This document shows positions 14,904-22,379 of a stretch of 27,418 bases of DNA, one piece after another. Source of the stretch: an uncultured Clostridium sp. (GTDB lineage: Bacteria; Bacillota; Clostridia; Lachnospirales; Lachnospiraceae). The notes below the pieces were generated by a model that was given only the letters and a program-made list of their open reading frames with translations, did not search any database and was not told where the DNA came from. Each line of letters starts with the position of its first letter. Within the stretch, counting starts at the first letter, position 1. The translations under genes and the position numbers were made by a program. Location of the stretch: the NCBI GenBank assembly GCA_900538475.1, contig UPYT01000029.1:1-27418 (forward strand), read 5' to 3'.

Positions 14904-15836
14904 ATGGCGATTAATACTTTAGCAACAGCAACATTATTTCAGAAAGCCCTTGATAAGGCTGCCGTAAGAGAAGCGGTAACCGGCTGGATGGATGCGAATG
15001 CAGGACAGGTTATTTATAACGGCGGCGCGGAGGTGAAGATTCCTAAAATGTCTGTACAGGGTATGGGAAACTACGACCGGGATGCCGGTTATCAGATGGG
15101 CGGAGTTACCCTGGAATACGAGACCCGGAAAATGACTCAGGACCGCGGCAGAATGTTCCAGTTAGATCCCATGGACATCAATGAAAACAATTTTGTCACT
15201 ACTGCCGCAGCTGTCATGGGAGAATTCCAGAGAGCGCAGGTAATTCCAGAAATTGATGCATACCGTATCTCTAAAATTGCGACAGAGGCTATTACTGCTA
15301 AGAAGGCTGGCATGATTCAGTATGGATATACTCCGGGAGCCGAAGGAACTTCTGCACTTCGAAAGCTGAAAGAAGGGATTAAGGCAATCCGGGAACTGTA
15401 TAATGGAGCCATTGTATGCCATGCTACACCGGATTTTATTATGGAACTTGAGCTGGAGCTTGCCGGAAAGATTACTGCAGTAACTTTTTCCAAAGGTGGA
15501 ATTGATACGCAGGTTCCGTCTGTAGATGGAGTTCCGATTATCTCTACTCCTTCTAACCGTATGTATACAGTAATCAAAATCAATGACGGAAAATCAGGCG
15601 GCCAGGAAAAGGGTGGATACGAGAAAGGCTCTTCGGCAAAAAATATTAATTTCTTCTTATGCCCCAGAACAACTCCGATTGCAATCACAAAGCAGGATGT
15701 GATGCGTATTTTCGATCCAATCACAAATCAGAAGCTGAATGCTTGGCAGATGGATTACAGACGCTTCCACGACATTTGGGTGCTGGATAATAAACTGGAT
15801 TCTGTTTACTTAAGCATTAAGGATACAGAAGGTTAA
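14904..15836 (+). CDS. Major capsid protein (HK97 fold)
   Basis: This encodes 310 residues. Recognisable family stretches include KIPKMSVQGMGNYDRDAGYQ, TRKMTQDRGRMFQLDPMDIN and EFQRAQVIPEIDAYRISKIA, with a C-terminal YRRFHDIWVLDNKL. These are typical of the Clostridia siphophage major capsid group with an N-arm, E-loop, P-domain and A-domain. Placement after scaffold and before the connectors fits. The ribosome binding site (AAAGGATGG) is adequate. No protease gene is evident, in line with scaffold-dependent assembly. Confidence 0.93.
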   Translation: MAINTLATATLFQKALDKAAVREAVTGWMDANAGQVIYNGGAEVKIPKMSVQGMGNYDRDAGYQMGGVTLEYETRKMTQDRGRMFQLDPMDINENNFVTTAAAVMGEFQRAQVIPEIDAYRISKIATEAITAKKAGMIQYGYTPGAEGTSALRKLKEGIKAIRELYNGAIVCHATPDFIMELELELAGKITAVTFSKGGIDTQVPSVDGVPIISTPSNRMYTVIKINDGKSGGQEKGGYEKGSSAKNINFFLCPRTTPIAITKQDVMRIFDPITNQKLNAWQMDYRRFHDIWVLDNKLDSVYLSIKDTEG

Positions 15837-15847
15837 GGAGGCTCGGA

Positions 15848-16090
15848 ATGAGATTAATTAGAAAAAATGTAGAACGCGAAGCGGAGGGGGCAGAAGCGGA
15901 ACGTTTGATGAAAGATGGATTTGTACCAATTGACGCATCAAATGCAGAAAGTGATGACTCCGAAAAAGTCAATTTAAAAGAAATGAAAGTGGATGATCTT
16001 AGAAAATTGGCTGCGGAAAATGGAATTGATAACGCAGGGAGTCTAACAAAGGCTGAGCTTCAGGCTGTGTTAAAGGACGTGGTTTCTTGA
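15848..16090 (+). CDS. Small head protein with HeH/LEM or Rho-N-like domain
   Basis: This encodes 80 residues, preceded by AAGGAGG. The C-terminal half (VNLKEMKVDDLRKLAAENGI, then a TKAELQAVLKDV helix) forms the two-helix extension-loop-helix fold seen in small phage head proteins between the capsid and connector genes. The N-terminal half is charged. The next gene begins with TTG overlapping its stop. It probably helps capsid maturation or head-tail joining; the exact role is unknown. Confidence 0.78.
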   Translation: MRLIRKNVEREAEGAEAERLMKDGFVPIDASNAESDDSEKVNLKEMKVDDLRKLAAENGIDNAGSLTKAELQAVLKDVVS

Positions 16091-16401
16091 ACAATATTGA
16101 TAAATTAAAAATTCTAACCAGAGAAAGTGATGAAACGCTTCTGGAACTTCTTCTGGCCGATGCTGCGGAAGTGGTACTGTCGTATACGAACAGAGAAAAA
16201 ATGATTCCGGAGCTGGAGTATCCGGTCAGAGAATTGGCCTTAATCGCTTACAACAGGATGGGAACAGAAGGAGAGTCCGGAAGAAGCGAGGGCGGAGAAA
16301 GTTATAGCTTTGAAGATGCTCCGAAGCGTATCTATGATGTTTTGGACAAATACAGGTTGGTGCGAGTAGGGGGGCGTGCTTATGAGGATAAAAAGAAGTA
16401 G
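16087..16401 (+). CDS. Head-tail connector (gp6/gp15-like adaptor)
   Basis: This encodes 104 residues from TTG 16087, which overlaps the previous TGA (TTGA coupling). The helical pattern (KILTRESDETLLELLLADAA, EVVLSYTN, YPVRELALIAYNRMG) is the standard adaptor protein that binds beneath the portal. The C-terminal region DAPKRIYDVLDKYRLVRVG ends the helix bundle. Length and order, first of the connector series, fit. Confidence 0.88.
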   Translation: MNNIDKLKILTRESDETLLELLLADAAEVVLSYTNREKMIPELEYPVRELALIAYNRMGTEGESGRSEGGESYSFEDAPKRIYDVLDKYRLVRVGGRAYEDKKK

Positions 16402-16753
16402 ATTAAAAACCTATTATCTTCGCTCTGCTCTGAAACAGAAAGATGAGGAAGGCAATTCTTTTATAGAATATGGCCCTCCTCATTCTTTTTCCGCTGAAAC
16501 TTGGCCTGGAGGGGGAAAAGTACAGGCGGAGATATATGGGCAGCGGCTTCCCTATATCTGGAATTTGCGGATAGATGGAGCGTATCAGGAAATTATTCAG
16601 TCAGATGGACATGTCGCTTACTGTGTAGGCAGTTCTATTTTTCAGGAAAACGATGGCATATGTTTACATGTTGGCGCAGATAAGAATCCTGATTTTCGAA
16701 TTATTTCTATCCGCCCTTATCGCTTCCTGAAATTGGAGGTGGAAAGGATTTAA
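16382..16753 (+). CDS. Head-closure/stopper protein
   Basis: This encodes 123 residues from ATG 16382, seven bases after AGGGGGG; an earlier in-frame GTG at 16376 is less well placed. Mostly beta, with FSAETWPGGGKVQAEIYGQR and LRIDGAYQEI, then PDFRIISIRPYRFLKLEVER. This resembles the second connector (stopper) of SPP1-like head-tail interfaces. Its stop is directly at the start of the next gene. Assignment rests mainly on order and size. Confidence 0.75.
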   Translation: MRIKRSRLKTYYLRSALKQKDEEGNSFIEYGPPHSFSAETWPGGGKVQAEIYGQRLPYIWNLRIDGAYQEIIQSDGHVAYCVGSSIFQENDGICLHVGADKNPDFRIISIRPYRFLKLEVERI

Positions 16754-17286
16754 TGGCAAATGGAGTAAAAGGGCTTGATAAGCTTATGAAAAAATACGGA
16801 GATTTAGCGACAGCTGCAGCGGGTCCGGGGCTAATAAAAGCAGTTGGAGCATCTGCGAAACTGATACAAGGCGAGGCAAAATTGCTTTGTCCTGTATCAG
16901 ATGGCGAACTAAGACAAAGCATAAGAACCAGTACAGAGCAGCAGGATGAGAGCGTTATCGGTGCTATCTATACGAATAAGAAATATGCCCCATACATCGA
17001 GTTCGGAACGGGTCCTAAAGGCGAAAAGAATCATGAAGGAATTTCGCCACTGGTAACTCCTGTATATTCACAAAGCCCCTGGTGGATACATGAAAGCCAG
17101 ATTGATGCGGAAACAGCAGAAAAGTATCATTGGTTTTATATTGACACAAAGGATGGCCGATTCTATCAGTGTTCTGGTCAAGCAGCACAACCATTTTTAT
17201 ACCCGGCATTAAAGAATAATGAAGACCGTGTGACAAGGAATATTTCCAATTATGTAGCGCGAGAAATCAGAAAGGTGTGTAGCTGA
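16753..17286 (+). CDS. HK97 gp10-like neck/tail-completion protein
   Basis: This encodes 177 residues. The N-terminal KGLDKLMKKYGDLATAAAG and KLLCPVSDGELRQSIRTS, and the motif YAPYIEFGTGPKGE followed by FLYPALKN, are the classic signature of the HK97 gp10 family. Members bridge neck and tail. It is about 30 residues longer than many relatives, with an insert around SPWWIHESQIDAETAEKYHW. One base overlaps each neighbour at start and stop. Confidence 0.93.
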   Translation: MANGVKGLDKLMKKYGDLATAAAGPGLIKAVGASAKLIQGEAKLLCPVSDGELRQSIRTSTEQQDESVIGAIYTNKKYAPYIEFGTGPKGEKNHEGISPLVTPVYSQSPWWIHESQIDAETAEKYHWFYIDTKDGRFYQCSGQAAQPFLYPALKNNEDRVTRNISNYVAREIRKVCS

Positions 17287-17645
17287 TGTTAAATGTAAAG
17301 GATGAAATTTATCAGGCATTGCAAACAGTGACGGAGAATGTAACAGATTATTATCCCAGGGATTGGGAAAAGGATTTGGTAATCCAGTACATGGAAGAAG
17401 ATAATCGAGTGGTTGAATATACCGATATGGAGGAGCAGAAAGCATATTGCCGGTATCGGATTGATATTTTTTCTAGGAAAAGTACTTCAGCTACTGCAGT
17501 TGCCGTGGATGCAGCAGTATCTGCTCTTGGATTAAAGAGGACACAGTGTGCGGATATTGAAGATCCGAACGGTTGGAAACACAAGCAGATGCGCTATGAG
17601 ATGGTTATTGATGTAAAGACAAAACGGGTATATCACAACGCATAA
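17286..17645 (+). CDS. Tail terminator protein
   Basis: This encodes 119 residues, start overlapping the previous stop. A helix-strand protein: VKDEIYQALQTVTENVTDYY, CRYRIDIFSRKS, VDAAVSALGLKRTQCAD and MRYEMVIDVKTKRVY. This follows the alpha-beta plan of tail terminators that cap the tail tube at the neck. The position just before the tube protein matches. The family identity is inferred from order plus fold pattern. Confidence 0.8.
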   Translation: MLNVKDEIYQALQTVTENVTDYYPRDWEKDLVIQYMEEDNRVVEYTDMEEQKAYCRYRIDIFSRKSTSATAVAVDAAVSALGLKRTQCADIEDPNGWKHKQMRYEMVIDVKTKRVYHNA

Positions 17646-17665
17646 ATTGCAGAAAGGAGCATTTG

Positions 17666-18076
17666 ATGTTAGCAAATGGAATTACATTAGGAGTAAAAAA
17701 GACTAAGGAAGCTCCTACATATACAGAATTAGAAGGCTTGAAGGAGGTTCCAGAGTTAGGAGCTGATCCGGAGAAAGTAGACAACACAACCCTTGCAGAC
17801 AAAACAAAAATTTATGAGCTTGGAATTGGAGATCCTGGTGATTTGACATACAAATTCAAATGGGATAACAAAGAAGGTGGATCATACCGTACTTTGAGAG
17901 ATATTGCAGACAAGAAAGAAACGGTAGCCTTTGAGGAGACCTTCCCGGACGGAACTAAATTTCATTTTGATGCACAGTGTAGCGTAAAAGTTGGTGGGGG
18001 CGGAGTTAATGGGGCAATAGATTTTACTTTAAATCTTGGATTGCAGAGCGATATTGTTGTAGTGGATCCGTCATAA
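17666..18076 (+). CDS. Major tail tube protein
   Basis: This encodes 136 residues from ATG 17666, eight bases after AAAGGA; the in-frame TTG one codon earlier is not needed. It is beta-rich: YTELEGLKEVPELGADPEKV, DNTTLADKTKIYELGIGDPG, then DLTYKFKWDN. The C-terminal FTLNLGLQSDIVVVDPS completes the pattern of tail tube subunits that stack as hexamers. Position before the tail chaperones and tape measure is canonical. Confidence 0.9.
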   Translation: MLANGITLGVKKTKEAPTYTELEGLKEVPELGADPEKVDNTTLADKTKIYELGIGDPGDLTYKFKWDNKEGGSYRTLRDIADKKETVAFEETFPDGTKFHFDAQCSVKVGGGGVNGAIDFTLNLGLQSDIVVVDPS

Positions 18077-18094
18077 AGAGAGGAGTGTAAGAAT

Positions 18095-18541
18095 ATGGGA
18101 TACAATTTTGATGATGAGAACGAGAACAAGGACGAGGGGGGCGCTGGTGGAGAAGTAATCAGCATGGAGAAACGCAGAAAACCCTTTGCCTACTGGACCG
18201 TTGGGGAAAAGGAGTACAAATTAAAGCTTACAACCACTGAGATTTGCCGTCTGGAAGAAAAATTGAAAAGAAATCTTCTGGACGTTCTTTTTTCTTCCGG
18301 AAGCGTTCCTCCATTGACAGTAATGCTTGGAATTGTTCATGGAGCTATGAAGCCCTGGCATCATGGAATTAAGTATGAAGATGTGCAGAAAATGTTTGAC
18401 AGATATTGCGAAGAGGGCGGCACACAGATGACATTTATGGTAGATGTCCTTATGGAGGTGTACAAAGTATCCGGTTTTTTCTCGGAGAACCAGGCAGAGA
18501 CCATGGATGCCAAAATGGAGGAAGTAAAGGAACAGATGTAA
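18095..18541 (+). CDS. Tail assembly chaperone (gpG-like)
   Basis: This encodes 148 residues, with AGAGAGGAG upstream. After an acidic N-terminus, a domain with FAYWTVGEKEYKLKLTTTEI, CRLEEKLKRNLLDVLF, then VHGAMKPWHHGIKYEDVQKM matches Clostridia tail chaperones encoded between tube and tape measure. The stop at 18539-18541 lies inside the downstream open frame, which is -1 relative to it. This is the arrangement in which a minority of ribosomes slip to make a longer GT-type fusion. Confidence 0.85.
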   Translation: MGYNFDDENENKDEGGAGGEVISMEKRRKPFAYWTVGEKEYKLKLTTTEICRLEEKLKRNLLDVLFSSGSVPPLTVMLGIVHGAMKPWHHGIKYEDVQKMFDRYCEEGGTQMTFMVDVLMEVYKVSGFFSENQAETMDAKMEEVKEQM

Positions 18542-18936
18542 AATGGGTCTCTGACACGATTTCTGACCTTCTCCCGGTAGCACTTGACTGCGAAATAACC
18601 TGCCAGATGTTCTGGAATATGAGCCTTCCGGAAATTGAGGATACTATAGAAAGCTATGTACGCCAGGAGGAGCGTCAGAAAAAGCAGAACTTACTTTTCA
18701 TTCATTTTGCAGCCAGGGACATTGGACAATATGTAAATCTGGTATTAAACGGAAGCGAGAATGCAGAGCTGAAGGAACTCTGGGATTTCTTCCCGGAATT
18801 ATTTAAGACAGAACAGAAAGAAGCAGAGAAACAGCGCAGGGAACAGCAGCTCGCAGTATATAAGGCGCAGATGAAAGATTTTGTTGCACGCCACAATAAT
18901 AAACAAAAGGAGGTGACAAAGCAATGGAAGGCATAA
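18541..18936 (+). CDS. Tail assembly chaperone, downstream frame (T-like, probably made by -1 frameshift)
   Basis: This open frame (about 131 residues) continues straight on from the gpG-like gene in the -1 frame. It has no credible start codon near its beginning; the first ATG is at 18607, inside a conserved segment. The sequence SDLLPVALDCEITCQMFWNM and SLPEIEDTIESYVRQEER, with a helical basic tail, is typical of the second tail chaperone. A possible slip site is AAG at GTA-AAG-GAA near 18527, which allows Lys tRNA re-pairing on AAA, but no perfect heptamer is seen. It overlaps the tape measure start by 13 bases. Confidence 0.75.
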   Translation, partial: KWVSDTISDLLPVALDCEITCQMFWNMSLPEIEDTIESYVRQEERQKKQNLLFIHFAARDIGQYVNLVLNGSENAELKELWDFFPELFKTEQKEAEKQRREQQLAVYKAQMKDFVARHNNKQKEVTKQWKA

Positions 18937-21900
18937 CACTTGAACGGCTGCAGGTCATCATAGAGGCTTACACAAAGCCATATAGAGATGAACTGGATAA
19001 GGTCAAAAAGCAAACATCTTCTGTCACCTCGCAGGTAGAGTGGCAGACTCAAAAAATGCGAAACTCTTTCCGGAGAGTGGGGGCAGCGGTGGCATCGGTA
19101 CTTGGTACTGGTGCCATCATTGCTTTTGGAAAATCATGCATTGATTTAGGCTCTGATTTGCAGGAAGTCCAAAACGTAGTGGATGTAACGTTTGGTTCTA
19201 TGAATAAACAGGTGGATGCTTTTGCCAAAAATGCTATAACGCAATTTGGGCTTTCGGAATTGACAGCTAAGAAGTATATGGGCACTTATGGTGCAATGGC
19301 AAAATCCTTCGGAATCGTTGGCGAAGCGGGATACCAGATGTCTGCAGCTATTACAGGTTTGACCGGTGATGTAGCTTCTTTCTACAACCTATCCACAGAT
19401 GAAGCCTACACGAAGCTGAAAAGTATTTTTACCGGTGAAACAGAGTCTCTGAAAGAACTTGGCGTAGTTATGACTCAGACAGCTCTTGACCAATATGCCC
19501 TGAATGAAGGACTGGGAAAAACAACACGCACCATGACAGAGCAGGAAAAGGTTCTTCTGAGGTACCGTTATGTCATGAGCACATTGTCGGATGCATCCGG
19601 AGACTTTGCAAGGACCTCCGGCAGTTGGGCGAACCAGACCCGGATTCTGGCGCTGCAGTTTGACAGCCTGCGAGCAAGTATTGGACAGGGACTGATTAAT
19701 GTATTTACGCCGGTAATTCATGTGATTAACACAGTACTGGCTAAAATGCAGACACTTGCAGCATATTTCAGAGCTTTTACAGCCGCTGTATTTGGGGATG
19801 CAAACGGAGGATCTTCCGGTGTGGCAGATTCTATGGAGTCGGCGGCCGGCTCTTCTGGAGCTATGGCGGATAACATGGGAGCTGCGGCTTCCTCAGCGAG
19901 GGACATGAAGAAGAGTCTTGCAGCGTTTGATGAAATCAATAACCTTACCAGTAGTCAGAACGGTAACGGAGGCAGCGGGGCTGCTGGTGGAAATGCAGAG
20001 ATTGATTTTGGTAACGTAAACTGGAATGATGAAACTCTGGTGGAAGAGTTTAAAAAGAAGTTCAATAGTCTGTATGAGATAGGGGAATACATCGGAGATG
20101 TCCTGGAATCCTCAATGGATCGGATTGATTGGGAAAGCATTTACCATAAAGCAGATCATTTTGGAACAGGCCTTGCAGATTTCCTCAATGGATTGATTTC
20201 CCCAGGATTATTCAGTGCGACCGGAAGAACGATTGCCGGTGCGCTGAATACAGCGATTTATGCGGCGCTTTCTTTCGGCGGAGAATTTGACTGGACGAAT
20301 CTGGGGCTTTCTATTGCATCTGGAATTAATGGCTTTTTTGAAACATTCGATTTTGCGGCAGCAGGGCAGACGGTAAACACATTTGCCAACGGCCTGCTGG
20401 ATATGGCTATTTCTGGTGTGGAAAATACAAATTGGTTTTCAGTAGGGCAGAAGATAGGTGATTTCTTTGGAGAATTGGACTGGGGGAAAATACTGGCAAA
20501 AACAGGAAAATTGATTGTTTCTGGAATAGGAGCATCATTGGCAGTATATGCAGGAATGGTGGAAGTATCTCCTATAGAAGCATCAATTCTTGCAGGGATT
20601 GCAGCTTTTCGCTTCCCTGGAGTAGGAAAGATTATTGCGAAAAGGATTGGAGAATCTATATCTGGTGGAATATCCCTAAAAACCATTGTGCTCACAGTTG
20701 GAAGCATGACTCTTTCAGGCGCATCTTTGCCGGCTTTAGATGTGGTAGGAAATCAAATTATGGATTTACTTTCTTCATTTTTGAAAGAATTGATTCCTGA
20801 TTGGGCTTTTGATTTCCTTAGCCATTTAGGCGCAGGAATTTCGCTGGGGGCTGTCGCCGGTTCCTGGTTTCCTGGTGCCGGAACAGTAGCGGGAGCGATT
20901 GTTGGAGGAATTCTTGGAGCGCTGGCAGGCATTAAGATAGATGGGAAGAGCGTCTTAAAAACAATTGGCGATAAAATATTCAATTTTGATATGACAAAGT
21001 TCTTTTTTGAGGAAGCGAAAAAAAGCCTTGAAACGGCTTTTGACGCGGATTCGTTTGGAGAAATTGGATTGAATATTGTCATGGGAATTCTGGAAGGAAT
21101 TGCCGGTGCTATTACGTTTGTGGCTGAACCGTTTGTAGATTTATTTGAATGGATTTATAACGGAATTTGCGATGTATTCGGTATTGCGTCTCCTGCAAAG
21201 GAAATGGAGCCGTTGGGAGAATATATCCTTTTAGGTATTATAGAGGGATTTCGTGGCACTTTTGAAGATTGGACGAAATCTTTGGATGAATGGTTTGATG
21301 ATCATATTGCTCCCTGGTTTACTGTAAAAAAATGGAGTGAACTTTATGAAACCATGAAGTCCCAGATGAAAGAAAAATGGGATGAAACAGTAAAACAATG
21401 GGATTCGGATATTTCTACATGGTGGGAAGATCATGTACTGAGCTGGTTTTCTAAGGAAAAATGGACATCCGGATTGAGTGGTGTAAAAGATGGATTTGAG
21501 GGTGCTTTTTCCGCAGCATTTGATGCAGTAAAGCAGCTCTGGAATCGATTTGCAAATTGGCTTAATGAAAAGCTGAATTTCGATATTGACCCGATAGAAA
21601 TTGGCGGAATTCGTGTTTTTGATGGCGCTGAAATCAATTTAGGAAAAATCCCAACCTTTGCATCAGGAGGGTTCCCTGCAGCTGGGCAGTTATTTGTTGC
21701 CAGAGAGCGCGGGCCAGAGTTGGTTGGTCGAATTGGAAGCAGAACTGCGGTAGCCAATAATGAGCAGATTGTAGATGCAGTGGCAAGAGGTGTTTATATG
21801 GCATTAAATGGTTCTGGAACTGATGAAGACGCTCTATATCGAGCGTTCAGGAGGGCTTTAGCAGATGAATCAATCCATGCAGTTTTGGATTCAGAAAGAA

Positions 21901-21968
21901 CCTTCAAGAGGATGCAGAAGCTTGCAAAGGAATATAAGAATCGGACAGGAGTACCTGCTTTTGGATAG
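18924..21968 (+). CDS. Tail tape measure protein
   Basis: This encodes 1014 residues, with AAAGGAGGTG before the ATG. The N-terminal third has the typical helical tape-measure domain (DLGSDLQEVQNVVDVTFGSM, AAITGLTGDVASFYNLSTDE, ESLKELGVVMTQTALDQYAL). The middle holds hydrophobic glycine-rich segments around residues 640-680 (LGAVAGSWFPGAGTVAGAIV) that may cross the host membrane. The C-terminus contains Trp-rich repeats (WFDDHIAPWF and WWEDHVLSWF) and a helix-rich end. Its length implies a tail of roughly 150 nm by the usual length rule, which is only an estimate. No peptidase domain is evident. Confidence 0.96.
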   Translation: MEGITLERLQVIIEAYTKPYRDELDKVKKQTSSVTSQVEWQTQKMRNSFRRVGAAVASVLGTGAIIAFGKSCIDLGSDLQEVQNVVDVTFGSMNKQVDAFAKNAITQFGLSELTAKKYMGTYGAMAKSFGIVGEAGYQMSAAITGLTGDVASFYNLSTDEAYTKLKSIFTGETESLKELGVVMTQTALDQYALNEGLGKTTRTMTEQEKVLLRYRYVMSTLSDASGDFARTSGSWANQTRILALQFDSLRASIGQGLINVFTPVIHVINTVLAKMQTLAAYFRAFTAAVFGDANGGSSGVADSMESAAGSSGAMADNMGAAASSARDMKKSLAAFDEINNLTSSQNGNGGSGAAGGNAEIDFGNVNWNDETLVEEFKKKFNSLYEIGEYIGDVLESSMDRIDWESIYHKADHFGTGLADFLNGLISPGLFSATGRTIAGALNTAIYAALSFGGEFDWTNLGLSIASGINGFFETFDFAAAGQTVNTFANGLLDMAISGVENTNWFSVGQKIGDFFGELDWGKILAKTGKLIVSGIGASLAVYAGMVEVSPIEASILAGIAAFRFPGVGKIIAKRIGESISGGISLKTIVLTVGSMTLSGASLPALDVVGNQIMDLLSSFLKELIPDWAFDFLSHLGAGISLGAVAGSWFPGAGTVAGAIVGGILGALAGIKIDGKSVLKTIGDKIFNFDMTKFFFEEAKKSLETAFDADSFGEIGLNIVMGILEGIAGAITFVAEPFVDLFEWIYNGICDVFGIASPAKEMEPLGEYILLGIIEGFRGTFEDWTKSLDEWFDDHIAPWFTVKKWSELYETMKSQMKEKWDETVKQWDSDISTWWEDHVLSWFSKEKWTSGLSGVKDGFEGAFSAAFDAVKQLWNRFANWLNEKLNFDIDPIEIGGIRVFDGAEINLGKIPTFASGGFPAAGQLFVARERGPELVGRIGSRTAVANNEQIVDAVARGVYMALNGSGTDEDALYRAFRRALADESIHAVLDSERTFKRMQKLAKEYKNRTGVPAFG

Positions 21969-21980
21969 GAGGGAGAAAAT

Positions 21981-22367
21981 ATGGCTACAGCTTTTAAGGG
22001 CTATTTATTGAAGATTAACGGGAGAGAAGTGCCTGTAAAATATATAGCGAGCTATAAATCAACTCCCAATCAGCGGCAGGACCAGGACTCCTATCAGGAC
22101 GTTACCGGACAGCTGCATCGGGAAGTGCTGCCACATACACGAACCAAAATTGAATTAACAACAAAGTATTTGTGGCTGGAAGATAAAATCGTCTTCCAGT
22201 CACTTTTTCCGAATCGTGTAAAGGCATCGGTAACATATTGGAATGATGAAATCAATAATTATTCTTCTGGTGAATTTTATATACCAGATATCACCTACGA
22301 GGTATATCGGGTTGAAGATATGGATATGGAATACAAGCCAATTCGGGTGGCGCTTATAGAATATTAA
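21981..22367 (+). CDS. Distal tail/tail-tip adaptor protein (small)
   Basis: This encodes 128 residues, with AGGAGGGAG upstream. The sequence FKGYLLKINGREVPVKYIAS, HREVLPHTRTKIELTTKYLW, then a strand-rich region ending VYRVEDMDMEYKPIRVALIEY, is the short protein that follows the tape measure and precedes the hub in many Clostridia siphophages. It probably joins the tube end to the hub. I recognise the pattern but no named function has been shown. Confidence 0.75.
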   Translation: MATAFKGYLLKINGREVPVKYIASYKSTPNQRQDQDSYQDVTGQLHREVLPHTRTKIELTTKYLWLEDKIVFQSLFPNRVKASVTYWNDEINNYSSGEFYIPDITYEVYRVEDMDMEYKPIRVALIEY

Positions 22368-22379
22368 TGGGGTGATGTG

